This document shows positions 14,506-23,656 of a stretch of 56,092 nt of DNA, piece by piece. The first letter of the stretch is position 1; each line of letters starts with the position of its first letter. The position numbers and the translations under genes were made by a program. This DNA is from an uncultured Pelagibacteraceae bacterium (GTDB taxonomy: Bacteria > Pseudomonadota > Alphaproteobacteria > Pelagibacterales > Pelagibacteraceae): the NCBI GenBank assembly GCA_902541315.1, contig CACBQF010000005.1:1-56092 (forward strand). The letters are read 5' to 3'. Under the pieces are notes generated by a model. That model worked only from the letters and a program-made list of their open reading frames with translations. It searched no databases and was not told the origin of the DNA.

Positions 14506-16245
14506 TTAATTTAAATTTGCTTCTTTTGCAATATTTTCATCTGCTTTAAAAACAGTAACCGGATCTTCAAGCCCTGCATCTAAACAAAGAGGTTCAACAC
14601 CCAATCCTTTTCTGGGGTATTTTGAAACTATTATTTTATATTCTTGTATAATTTCTTTTAATTCAGATTTTGTTAGATCATTAATATATTTACACTTTCC
14701 GATAGCAATCGGAACCGGAATAGCCAAGTTGCCGCCTCTTTTTTGGAGAATTTTATCAAAACCTTCATTCATGCATTTCTCATCTAACAATATGTCATGC
14801 CATAAACTCAATTCATATTCGCTAAATAACTTTAAAATTCTATGCAAATCTTTTTCACTTAACCAGCCTCTTTTGTAGGACATAAAAGAACTTAAAGTCA
14901 TTTCAACACTTATGGCATGACCATGTAATAATCCTGCTTTAAGTTCAAAGTTTGCGCTTAATCCGTGGCCAAATGCATGATCTCTAATACTGTGAACTTC
15001 GTGTAAATTATCATATTCACTCTCAACATAACTCTTTAAAGACAATCCGATAATTTTTTTTGATTTAGATACTATCTCATCTTGAGAATTACAATTAATT
15101 GTACCAAAATGTGTTTTCATTAAATCAAGTCCTGTATCTTCAAGTAAAAGAAATAATTCTTTATCTCTAATTACAGCCATCTTGTGAATTTCGGCAATCC
15201 CGTGTCTAACCCAAGAGGTTCTTAGACTTTTAAAGAACGACCTATCAGATATATTTAGAACTGGGGCGTGAAAAGAACCTAAGAGATTTTTAAATCCACC
15301 AGCATCACAACATGATCTTGGACTTGGTCCGCTATCTATTGCACTTACAACTGATGTCGACAACATTATATATGGAGTGCTTCGATGATAAATAGATGCA
15401 GCAAAAGCTCCAATATCCCCTATAACTCCCCCTCCAATTATTAGAATGGGTTCATTTCTGTTTACACCAAGTTTTCTAAAATCCTCTACTATTTTTTCAA
15501 CATTTTTTATATGCTTATCAACCTCCATAGCCCTATAAACCAGTTTTTCTAAAACAATTGAATGATGATTGAAATAATTTTCAATTTCTAGTCCATAATT
15601 ATCCTCAATATTTTGATCCAATAAACAAACACATCTTCCAAACGATTTGTATTGGTCTCTCAAGAGAGAATTATTTATATCTAATGTATTTTCTTCTACT
15701 TTAATTGACGTAAAAGTGTTTAGATTCATAGTTGCTTCTATCTGTTGATAGTCATTTGAACTCACAACATGACCACATGAATTTCTGTAACTTGAGGTTG
15801 GATATAAAGCTAGAGGATTTTTTTTCTCGTAATCCAAAATTAGTTTCTTATAAAATAAACTTTTTGAGCTGTTTAGTAAATTTGAGATTAATTTAGCGTT
15901 TCCAAACTCAGAATTGTTAATTTTTGAAGATAGAATTTTTAATTCGCTTGATAAATGCTTATTAAAAGGTTGCACAAGATATGAAAGCTCTAAGAGAAAC
16001 CTTTCAGTCGTCAAATTTAAGCAAGTTTTTAGTATTCTTAAATGAGGTAATAAAGAAATGGCGTTTAATCTAAAAAATTCATCAGATATTTTAAAATCAT
16101 AAGGATCTATTTCAGTTAGATTTATCAATAAGTTTTTAAAATAATCATTATTTACAAAATCTTCCATTAAATTTGGATCAAGAGGAGAGTTTTTATAACT
16201 TAAAACAAAATATTTAGAAAAATTAATAATTGATTTTGAAATCAT
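14506..16245 (-). CDS. Sugar-phosphate cyclase of the dehydroquinate synthase superfamily, atypical
   Basis: These enzymes use NAD and a metal to cyclise a sugar phosphate; relatives act on DAHP or on sedoheptulose 7-phosphate. Residues about 1-200 match no domain I recognise. The rest carries the NAD loop GGGVIGDIGAFAAS, then DSGPSPRSCCDAGGFKNLLG, then GIAEIHKMAVIRD with the metal Glu, and FGHGLS and LLHGHAIS with the metal His residues. Compared with the 2-epi-5-epi-valiolone synthase pattern (VDAGIGIK...N), the Lys is Arg and the Asn is Asp. The 579-residue length is well above the usual 350-450. It is coupled to a glycosyltransferase. The substrate is unknown. Confidence 0.7.
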   Translation of the reverse strand: MISKSIINFSKYFVLSYKNSPLDPNLMEDFVNNDYFKNLLINLTEIDPYDFKISDEFFRLNAISLLPHLRILKTCLNLTTERFLLELSYLVQPFNKHLSSELKILSSKINNSEFGNAKLISNLLNSSKSLFYKKLILDYEKKNPLALYPTSSYRNSCGHVVSSNDYQQIEATMNLNTFTSIKVEENTLDINNSLLRDQYKSFGRCVCLLDQNIEDNYGLEIENYFNHHSIVLEKLVYRAMEVDKHIKNVEKIVEDFRKLGVNRNEPILIIGGGVIGDIGAFAASIYHRSTPYIMLSTSVVSAIDSGPSPRSCCDAGGFKNLLGSFHAPVLNISDRSFFKSLRTSWVRHGIAEIHKMAVIRDKELFLLLEDTGLDLMKTHFGTINCNSQDEIVSKSKKIIGLSLKSYVESEYDNLHEVHSIRDHAFGHGLSANFELKAGLLHGHAISVEMTLSSFMSYKRGWLSEKDLHRILKLFSEYELSLWHDILLDEKCMNEGFDKILQKRGGNLAIPVPIAIGKCKYINDLTKSELKEIIQEYKIIVSKYPRKGLGVEPLCLDAGLEDPVTVFKADENIAKEANLN

Positions 16246-16438
16246 AAACCTAAATAAAAATATCTAACAAATTAGTCAAACCGCACTATGTCTCATTATA
16301 TAATTTAAATGTAAAATTCATCCTCAAGTAGAAATTGTAATATGGTTAATAATATTATTTTTTCTGTCAAATTTCTAAAAGACCTACTATTTTTAACTTT
16401 TTGAAGTGTTTATACAAATATTTATTGTAATTTGAGTA

Positions 16439-17245
16439 ATGAAAAAAAAATTTACAATTTTGATTTTTACCGACTTAGATGGTTCACTTTTACATAGAGA
16501 TACTTTTAAATTCGACGCCATCAAACTTTACATAAGAAGCCTTGTGAATAGTGGGATTATCATTATTCCAAATTCTAGCAAAACTGAAAAAGAAATTGAA
16601 AAATTTAATGAGGAATTAGGTGTTGAGCTTCCTTACATTTCAGAAAATGGTTCATCAATTCATGGTTTAAATTTAATAAATAAAAATTTTCCAAACAAAA
16701 TAATTCTTAGTAGAGAAAAAGAGGAATTACTTAAAATTTTTAATTTAAAAGTTCCTGAAAAAATAAAAAATAAATGTCTTTTAATTTCCAAATTGAACAA
16801 AAAAAAACAGGAGGAAATATTTGGGCAGAAGGATGACAAGCTTAAAAATGTTTTAAGTAGAAATTATACTTTGCCACTTTTATTTATTGGAAAAAAAACA
16901 GAAAAAAATAAACTACTAAAAATTTTAAACGATAATTCTTTAACTTTACAAGATGGTGGACGTGTCTCAAACTTATGTGATAAGGTTAATAAAGTAAAAT
17001 CCATGAATAAAGTCATAAAAATTTTAAAAAAAACCGAAGATAAGATAAAAACAATTGCAGTTGGCGATAACTATAATGATCTAGATATGCTTAAAAATAG
17101 CGATATTCCTTGCTTAGTTTTTAACGATCAGTTTAAACTTGATCAAATTAATATTAATAACCTTGAATTTTCAAATAAACCATCTCCGGAAGGCTGGGCT
17201 GATGTGATTAAAATGGCTCTAGCTAAATTAAATCATAATGTCTAA
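16439..17245 (+). CDS. Glucosyl/mannosyl-3-phosphoglycerate phosphatase, HAD superfamily
   Basis: This enzyme would dephosphorylate glucosyl-3-phosphoglycerate to glucosylglycerate, a compatible solute. HAD motif I is FTDLDGSLL (nucleophile and acid Asp near residues 11-13), motif II is PNSSKT, and motif IV is GDNYNDLDML near residue 212. The 268-residue length matches the mannosyl-3-phosphoglycerate phosphatase (Cof-like) family. It is 8 nt upstream of the synthase, which is what points to the glucosyl substrate. The specificity is inferred from context. Confidence 0.85.
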   Translation: MKKKFTILIFTDLDGSLLHRDTFKFDAIKLYIRSLVNSGIIIIPNSSKTEKEIEKFNEELGVELPYISENGSSIHGLNLINKNFPNKIILSREKEELLKIFNLKVPEKIKNKCLLISKLNKKKQEEIFGQKDDKLKNVLSRNYTLPLLFIGKKTEKNKLLKILNDNSLTLQDGGRVSNLCDKVNKVKSMNKVIKILKKTEDKIKTIAVGDNYNDLDMLKNSDIPCLVFNDQFKLDQININNLEFSNKPSPEGWADVIKMALAKLNHNV

Positions 17246-17253
17246 ACTTAAAT

Positions 17254-18474
17254 ATGAGTGAATTTTCTCAAAATGGAATAATCTCGACTTTGCATGATTT
17301 TGGGACGAGATCCACAACAGAAATTGAAAAAGATTTATTAAAATTTTCTAAAGAAAGAAAGATGGAGTTAATTTTACCCTGTCTTTATTCAGAGCTAGAG
17401 GGTAACGCTTTACCAAATATTGTAGAGGAAATTAGTAAAACAAAATATTTAGATCATATTATAGTTGGTCTTGATAAAGCCAACGAAAATCAAGCAAAAA
17501 AAGCTTGGAAGTTTTTCAAAAAACTAAAGGCACCCTTTTCTCTTTTGTGGAACGATGGACCTGGACTAAAAAAACTTGATAAAGAATTAAAGAAAAAAGA
17601 TCTTGCACCAAGTGAACTCGGTAAGGGAAGAAATGTTTGGTATTGTATTGGTATGTCTATTGCAAGAGATACTGCACGTTCTGTTGCCTTGCATGATTGT
17701 GATATAAAAACCTATGATAGAAGAATGTTAGCTAAACTTTTTTACCCAGTTGTAAACCCTCTTTTTAATTTTGAATTTTGTAAAGGATATTATCCAAGAG
17801 TTGCTAACGGAAAAATGAATGGCCGAGTTGCAAGATTACTTGTTTTTCCCTTGCTAACTGCTCTCGAGAAAACTATTGGTGCTAGTAGCTATTTAGAGTT
17901 TATGAAGTCTTTTAAGTATCCTTTGGCTGGTGAATTCTCTTTTAGACGGAATGTTTTACCAGAATTAAGGATATCTTCTGATTGGGGTATTGAAGTTGGT
18001 ATCTTATCTGAAATGCAAAGAAGTTTTTCACCTCAAAATATTTGTCAGGTCGATTTAGCTGATACTTATGATCACAAACATCAAATTTTATCTAGCGACG
18101 ATGAATCCAAAGGTTTATCTAGAATGTCGATCGATATAATAAAAACATTTATTAAAAAATTAGCTACTCAAGGAAATACATTTAGTAGAGAAAAGTTTAG
18201 ATCTCTAAAAGCAACTTATTATAGATCTGCATTAGATTTAATCGATATTTATCGAAGTGATGCATACATGAACGGATTAAAATTTGACTCACATACAGAA
18301 GAAAAAGCTGTTGAATTATTTGCTGTAAATATAATGAAGGCTGGAGAAGCATTTATTCTTAATCCGATGGATACACCTTTTATACCTACATGGAGTAGAG
18401 TTAAAAGTGCAATACCTGATTTTTTAGGAAGATTAGAAAGAGCTGTTAATGAGGATAACAAAAAATATAGTTAA
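17254..18474 (+). CDS. gpgS: Glucosyl-3-phosphoglycerate synthase
   Basis: The enzyme transfers glucose from a nucleotide sugar to 3-phosphoglycerate. The protein has ILPCLYSELEG near residue 35, the metal site in ALHDCDIKTYD near residue 150, and the acceptor region PLAGEFSF near 229, followed by DWGIEVGI and TYDHKHQ near 275. These are features of the GpgS (GT81) family. The 406-residue length fits. It lies between its phosphatase and a phosphorylase, whose ATG overlaps its stop codon by one base. Confidence 0.88.
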   Translation: MSEFSQNGIISTLHDFGTRSTTEIEKDLLKFSKERKMELILPCLYSELEGNALPNIVEEISKTKYLDHIIVGLDKANENQAKKAWKFFKKLKAPFSLLWNDGPGLKKLDKELKKKDLAPSELGKGRNVWYCIGMSIARDTARSVALHDCDIKTYDRRMLAKLFYPVVNPLFNFEFCKGYYPRVANGKMNGRVARLLVFPLLTALEKTIGASSYLEFMKSFKYPLAGEFSFRRNVLPELRISSDWGIEVGILSEMQRSFSPQNICQVDLADTYDHKHQILSSDDESKGLSRMSIDIIKTFIKKLATQGNTFSREKFRSLKATYYRSALDLIDIYRSDAYMNGLKFDSHTEEKAVELFAVNIMKAGEAFILNPMDTPFIPTWSRVKSAIPDFLGRLERAVNEDNKKYS

Positions 18475-20198
18475 TGTTATCCAAAATAAACCAAAGACAG
18501 ATTTACTCTAAAATTAATAATATATATCAAGCTCATTGTAATAAAAAGGATATTAATTTTTATACTACTGAAGTCATACAGCTTTTAAACCAATTCAACC
18601 AAAAAAATAAAAAAAAGACAAAGAATATATCTGAAAAAACTTCAATGCTTATATGCTATGGTGATAGCATTTTTGCGCAAAACCAAAAACATTCAATTAA
18701 AGTATTTAGAAACTTCTTTCAAAAAAGATTAAGTAAAAATTTTAACACCGTTCACTTTTTACCATTTTATCCTTCAAGCAGTGATAGTGGCTTTGCAGTA
18801 AAAGATCATTACAAAATAGATAATAAGCTTGGCAATTGGTCAGACATAAAAAGTTTTTCAAAAAAAAGTGATGTAATGGCAGATATTGTCATTAATCATT
18901 CATCTGCAAGGGGTTTATGGTTTAAAAATTTTTTAAAGGCAAAAAAACCCGGTAAAGATTATTTTTTAACTGTAAACTCTAAATTTAATACTTCAAAAGT
19001 TGTGAGACCAAGAGATCATAAACTTTTAAAAAAAATAAATATTTTTAATAAAACTGATTATCTTTGGAGAACATTCAGTCCAGATCAAATAGATTTAAAT
19101 TTTAAAAACCCGGCAGTTTTATTGCGCTTTATAAAAATCATGATTAATCTAATTGATAATGGAGTGACTATTTTTAGATTAGATGCAATTGCTTATCTCT
19201 GGAAAGAAAGTGGAACGAAGTGTATTAACTTAAATAAAACACATGAAATTATAAAGCTCCTAAGAATGATTTCTGGGTTGCTTAATACTCAAACCTTAAT
19301 AGTTACAGAAACAAACTTACCTGAAAAAGAAAATTTAAGTTACTTTGGAAAAAATGATGAAGCTAACTGGATATATAATTTTTCATTACCACCTTTATTA
19401 ATCCATGCTTTTTTATTTGAAACCAACTTGTATCTTTACAATTGGAGTAAAAAACTTCCAAAAAGCAAAAAAGGAAATTGTTATTTGAATTTCATTGCAT
19501 CACATGATGGAATTGGAATGAGACCCACTGAAGGATTATTAAGTAATAAAGTTTTAAAAGATTTTCTTAATAGATTAAAAAAAAATGGGTCAAAGTTTTC
19601 TTATAGAAAAATTCAGAATAAATCAAAAAAGGTTTATGAGGCAAATATAACTGTATTCGATGCTCTAAAAAAAACTAATTATGATAACGGCAAGTTTGCA
19701 TTTGAAAGATATATTTCTGCTCATTCAATAATGATTGCATTCGAAGGAGTCCCGGCGATTTATTTCAACTCCATGTTTGGTACATCTAATGATGAGGCAA
19801 AATTTGTGATCACCGGAAATAATCGAGACGTTAATAGATATAAGTGGAATTTGAAAAATATTTCAAACAAACTTAACGATCAAAATTCTAAAGAGAATTA
19901 TTTTTATAAAAAGATTTCCAATCTATTAAGTATCAAAAAAAAACAAAAAGCATTTCATCCAAACGCGAGTAGAGAGAATATCAATCTTGGACCAAAAATA
20001 TTTTCTTTTAAAAGAGAAAGTGTTGATAAAAAACAAACAATAATCTGCATAACAAATCTCTCCTCAAAAATGCAATATTTTAAGTTAAATAAAAAGTTTT
20101 TAAAATATAAAGACTTATTAGGAAGTAAAATATTTTTTGAACTTGATAAAATAGTTAAAATTGATCCCTGTCAAACAATCTGGCTATCTAATAGATAA
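18474..20198 (+). CDS. GH13 phosphorylase, probably glucosylglycerate phosphorylase
   Basis: The protein belongs to the sucrose-phosphorylase branch of GH13. Conserved blocks are FLPFYPSSSDSGFAVKDH, DIVINHSS, the nucleophile Asp in FRLDAIAYLWKE, the acid/base Glu in VTETNLPEKEN and the third Asp in IASHDGIGMR. The 574-residue length fits. The partner genes make glucosylglycerate, so reversible phosphorolysis of glucosylglycerate is more likely than of sucrose; that specificity is known for this GH13 branch but is inferred here. Start and stop are coupled to gpgS by a TAATG overlap. Confidence 0.85.
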   Translation: MLSKINQRQIYSKINNIYQAHCNKKDINFYTTEVIQLLNQFNQKNKKKTKNISEKTSMLICYGDSIFAQNQKHSIKVFRNFFQKRLSKNFNTVHFLPFYPSSSDSGFAVKDHYKIDNKLGNWSDIKSFSKKSDVMADIVINHSSARGLWFKNFLKAKKPGKDYFLTVNSKFNTSKVVRPRDHKLLKKINIFNKTDYLWRTFSPDQIDLNFKNPAVLLRFIKIMINLIDNGVTIFRLDAIAYLWKESGTKCINLNKTHEIIKLLRMISGLLNTQTLIVTETNLPEKENLSYFGKNDEANWIYNFSLPPLLIHAFLFETNLYLYNWSKKLPKSKKGNCYLNFIASHDGIGMRPTEGLLSNKVLKDFLNRLKKNGSKFSYRKIQNKSKKVYEANITVFDALKKTNYDNGKFAFERYISAHSIMIAFEGVPAIYFNSMFGTSNDEAKFVITGNNRDVNRYKWNLKNISNKLNDQNSKENYFYKKISNLLSIKKKQKAFHPNASRENINLGPKIFSFKRESVDKKQTIICITNLSSKMQYFKLNKKFLKYKDLLGSKIFFELDKIVKIDPCQTIWLSNR

Positions 20199-20199
20199 A

Positions 20200-20925
20200 T
20201 TACTTTTCCCAATCAAATCTTGGAAAAGAGTTGAAAATTTTAAATATTCCATCTGACCATTGATTGCATACTTTAGAATATTCATCATCAGCAATATTCA
20301 AACATTTTTGTGATAGAATTTTATACCCATCTTTTTTATAAACCACGAAATCAATTGGTGGTCCTACGGTTAGGTCACTTTTTAAAGTAGAGTCGATAGA
20401 AATCAATGCACATCTAGAGGCATCTCCAATTGAGACATCAGGTTTTATAACTCTGTCTAAAATTGGTTTACCGTATTTTACTTCACCAATTACTAGATAA
20501 GGCTTACTGTCTGCTGGTTTGATATAATTACCTTGTGGGTAGACTAAATAAAGTTCCATCGGTTGATCTTTAATTTGTCCGCCGACTATAAAAGTTGATC
20601 CTAATAAAACTGTATCAGTGTTTATTCCTTTTGGCATTGAGTGTTCAACATTAAGAGATCCAACATATGAGGCTATTTGATCAAAATCTTTACAGGTATT
20701 TAAATTCATTATTCCAGTTTTATCTTCTAAATCTTTTTCAATAGATTTATATACAGCTTGTGAAGTACCTAAATTTCCAGAAGTAACGATAATTATTGTT
20801 CTGTCACCAACATCATATGTAAACATTTTAGTATAAATATTTACGTTATCTAATCCTGCATTAGTTCTTGAGTCTGATGCAAAAACTAGACCATCATTTG
20901 CTTTTATTCCTATACAATAAGTCAT
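20200..20925 (-). CDS. Proteasome-like peptidase, Anbu type
   Basis: Anbu proteins are Ntn-hydrolases related to proteasome beta subunits and HslV. After removal of the initiator Met the N-terminal Thr is Thr1. Asp17 lies in FASDSRTNAG and a Lys near position 32 in YTKMF, as in the proteasomal catalytic set. The 241-residue length is typical. No HslU-like ATPase is nearby. It is divergent from a circularly permuted ATP-grasp gene, a partner long noted for Anbu. The usual alpha-E and transglutaminase companions are missing from this locus. It ends 1 nt from the convergent phosphorylase stop. Confidence 0.87.
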   Translation of the reverse strand: MTYCIGIKANDGLVFASDSRTNAGLDNVNIYTKMFTYDVGDRTIIIVTSGNLGTSQAVYKSIEKDLEDKTGIMNLNTCKDFDQIASYVGSLNVEHSMPKGINTDTVLLGSTFIVGGQIKDQPMELYLVYPQGNYIKPADSKPYLVIGEVKYGKPILDRVIKPDVSIGDASRCALISIDSTLKSDLTVGPPIDFVVYKKDGYKILSQKCLNIADDEYSKVCNQWSDGIFKIFNSFPRFDWEK

Positions 20926-21034
20926 TATTTTTAAGCAATATTTTTAAAATTGGTTTATGTATAATCTATTTCTCACATAACAGGTATAACAAATACACAA
21001 TTGAATTAATTAATTTAAAATTTGAAGATATTAT

Positions 21035-22477
21035 ATGACCTCTAAATTATGGAAAGATTATAACGCAAAATATGCATATGATGGTTATTTTACAGCGGAT
21101 AACAAATTAAGAAAACATGCACTTATAATTTCCAGTATCCTAGAAAAATATGGCAAAAAAAAACTACAAGAAATAGAAAAAAATTGTCAAAGTACGATTA
21201 GTGCTAGGGGAATAAATTTTAGAGTTTACGCTGCAAATAATAGAGCTGAAGAAAAAAAATGGCCTTTAGATATTATCCCAAGAATAATTCCTAAACCTGC
21301 TTGGAATAAAATTTCAAAAGGTTTGATACAAAGAGCGAGGGCTCTTAATCTTTTTATTGACGATATTTATAACCAAAAAAAAATTTTTAAAGATAAAGTA
21401 GTTCCCGAAGACATAATTTTAAAATCTCCTTATTATGTAAAACAGTGTGAAGGTTTTTCACCAAAGTTTAAAGCTTGGTCTAATATATCTGGGATAGATT
21501 TGATAAGAAATAAAAACGGAGAATATTTAGTTCTTGAAGATAATTTAAGAGTACCATCTGGTGTTTCTTATATGTTGGAAAACAGAATGGTTATGAGAGA
21601 TGTTTTTCCAGAGCTATTTACAAGATATAAAGTTTCATCAATTCACCAGTACACAAATAAATTATACAATTGTATGGTTGAATGTATTCCAAAAAAAACA
21701 GCTAACCCCCACATGGTTGTTTTAACTCCAGGAATTTATAACTCGGCTTACTTTGAACACTCATTTTTAGCTGAGCAAATGGGGATCGCTCTAGTAGAAG
21801 GTAAAGATCTCTTCGTTGAAGATGATAATGTTTACATGAAAACTGTTAAAGGGCCTTTGAAAGTTGACTGTATTTATAGAAGACTTGATGACAGCTTTCT
21901 AGATCCTAAAGTATTTAATAAAGATTCTTTGATTGGAGTTCCAGGCTTATTTAAGTGTTGGTTAAAAAAAAATGTTGGTATATTAAATGCAATAGGAACA
22001 GGTGTTGCAGATGACAAAGTTGTCTATTCGTTTGTGAATAAAATGATTATCTATTATCTAGGGGAACAACCTATATTAAATCAAGTTGAAACATATTTAT
22101 GTCACGATAAGCAACAAAAAAAATATGTCTTAGAAAATCTATCTAAGTTAGTTGTAAAACCAGCAAATGCTTCAGGAGGATATGGATTGATGATAGGACC
22201 CAAAGCACCCAAAAAAGAAATTGAAGAGGTAAGACAAAAAATTTTAAAAAATCCTAGAGAATATATTGCTCAACCACTAGAGGTGTTATCAACTGGTCCA
22301 ACCATAACTAATAATAATATCGAACCAAGACATGTTGATTTAAGACCATTTATTTTAACAGGAAAATCAAATTATGTAACCTCAGGTGGGCTAACTAGAG
22401 TAGCTTTGAGAAAAGGAAGTACTATTGTAAATAGTTCACAAGGTGGTGGATCTAAAGACACTTTAATTGTTGGTTAA
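21035..22477 (+). CDS. Circularly permuted ATP-grasp protein (type 2)
   Basis: A predicted peptide- or amide-forming ligase. The protein shows the family blocks RGINFRVYA near residue 56, ISGIDLIRN and LVLEDNLRVPSGVSYMLENR near residues 165-185, and VVKPANASGGYGLMIGP near 378, the nucleotide-binding part. The C-terminus GGLTRVALRKGS is also typical. The length of 480 matches the family. It is divergent from the Anbu gene across a 109-nt gap holding both promoters. The acceptor is unknown. Confidence 0.88.
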   Translation: MTSKLWKDYNAKYAYDGYFTADNKLRKHALIISSILEKYGKKKLQEIEKNCQSTISARGINFRVYAANNRAEEKKWPLDIIPRIIPKPAWNKISKGLIQRARALNLFIDDIYNQKKIFKDKVVPEDIILKSPYYVKQCEGFSPKFKAWSNISGIDLIRNKNGEYLVLEDNLRVPSGVSYMLENRMVMRDVFPELFTRYKVSSIHQYTNKLYNCMVECIPKKTANPHMVVLTPGIYNSAYFEHSFLAEQMGIALVEGKDLFVEDDNVYMKTVKGPLKVDCIYRRLDDSFLDPKVFNKDSLIGVPGLFKCWLKKNVGILNAIGTGVADDKVVYSFVNKMIIYYLGEQPILNQVETYLCHDKQQKKYVLENLSKLVVKPANASGGYGLMIGPKAPKKEIEEVRQKILKNPREYIAQPLEVLSTGPTITNNNIEPRHVDLRPFILTGKSNYVTSGGLTRVALRKGSTIVNSSQGGGSKDTLIVG

Positions 22478-22483
22478 ATCTTT

Positions 22484-22885
22484 TTATTTTATAAGAGCTT
22501 TTTCTAAAAATTTTAGATCAAGTTTACAATCTTTGTACCCACGCTTAACTACGTTTAAATATCTTTCTGTTGGAAATCTAAAAGGTGTTTTTTTAGTCAT
22601 GGTATAAGTCATTATTTTTTTTCCCTCATATAAGAAATAATATTTTTTATATAAAATTGGAAAGTCTTCATAAATATCTAATTTTTTTTCATCACTCTTT
22701 GATATTTCAAATAAACCACCTGGAACAATTGAATCTTTATTAGGTTCAATATCAGCTGCTCTGTATTTACTTCGAAAAGTTAATCTGAAATCTTTTAAAT
22801 CAATCTTTTTTAAAAAAATACTATCCTTACATCTTTTTTTCATTTGAATATGATGAAGATTACTACCGTAAGCAAAGTAAAGCAT
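22484..22885 (-). CDS. Gamma-glutamylcyclotransferase-like protein
   Basis: The AIG2/GGCT fold is indicated by the N-terminal YGSNLH loop (residues 6-11) that forms the oxyanion pocket, and by the LDIYEDFP segment near residue 70 carrying the catalytic Glu. Relatives release 5-oxoproline from gamma-glutamyl compounds or act on other amides. At 133 residues it is a minimal domain. It follows the cinA-type gene with no gap on the minus strand. The substrate is not shown by the sequence. Confidence 0.8.
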   Translation of the reverse strand: MLYFAYGSNLHHIQMKKRCKDSIFLKKIDLKDFRLTFRSKYRAADIEPNKDSIVPGGLFEISKSDEKKLDIYEDFPILYKKYYFLYEGKKIMTYTMTKKTPFRFPTERYLNVVKRGYKDCKLDLKFLEKALIK

Positions 22886-23635
22886 TTATCTCTCTACAAT
22901 TTCGATATCTTTTTCTTTTATAAATTTTAGAATTTGAGTGTTGCAGTAGTCAATTTTAGATTGATTTTCAGATCTTAAAACAATTGATACTCCTAATTTA
23001 CCAGCATGAAAAAAAGGATAACTTCCAATTTCAACATCTTGGTTTTGATCTTGAACTTTCATCAAAGAGTTAGCAATTTCACTTTCAACTGTTCTTAAAT
23101 TAATTGTATGACTTAAAATTGGTTCTCCACCAGCTAATTTATTCTTCAATCCTCCCAACATAGACTTCATTATTGATGGTACACCTGGTAAACAAAATAC
23201 ATTTTCAACACTAAAACCTGGGGCACCACTTGTTGGATTTAAAATTAATTCTGCATTTTCAGGCATCCATGCCATTCTTTGTCTGCCCTCATTGAATTCC
23301 CCTTTTTTATAATAAGTATCTAAAATCTTAAACGCTTCTTTATGTATTTCATATTTTCGATTGAAAGCTTTTGAAACGGATTGTGCAGTAATATCATCAT
23401 GCGTTGGACCAATTCCGCCAGTTGTAAAAACATAATCATTGGATTTTCTCAAAACATTAAGAGTGTCAACAATTGTTGTTTCTACATCAGGAATAACTCT
23501 TACCTCTTTTACTTTTATACCGATTGAATTAAGCCAAAGAGCTAATGTGCCAGTATTTGTGTCTTGAGTTCTCCCTGATAAAATTTCATTACCAATTATC
23601 AAAATTGCAGCATTAACTTTTTTGTTTTTACTCAT
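22886..23635 (-). CDS. CinA-type molybdopterin-binding domain protein
   Basis: A MoaB/MogA-like domain protein of 249 residues, equivalent to the N-terminal part of CinA without the C-terminal amidase domain. Motifs are ILIIGNEILSGRTQDTNT near residue 11 and FTTGGIGPTHDD near 70, plus PGVPSIM near 150. Stand-alone forms occur widely in alphaproteobacteria and their physiological role is uncertain. It ends directly at the start of the cyclotransferase-like gene and is divergent from sfsA across a very short gap. Confidence 0.85.
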   Translation of the reverse strand: MSKNKKVNAAILIIGNEILSGRTQDTNTGTLALWLNSIGIKVKEVRVIPDVETTIVDTLNVLRKSNDYVFTTGGIGPTHDDITAQSVSKAFNRKYEIHKEAFKILDTYYKKGEFNEGRQRMAWMPENAELILNPTSGAPGFSVENVFCLPGVPSIMKSMLGGLKNKLAGGEPILSHTINLRTVESEIANSLMKVQDQNQDVEIGSYPFFHAGKLGVSIVLRSENQSKIDYCNTQILKFIKEKDIEIVER

Positions 23636-23656
23636 TATTATATGTATAATTTGAAA

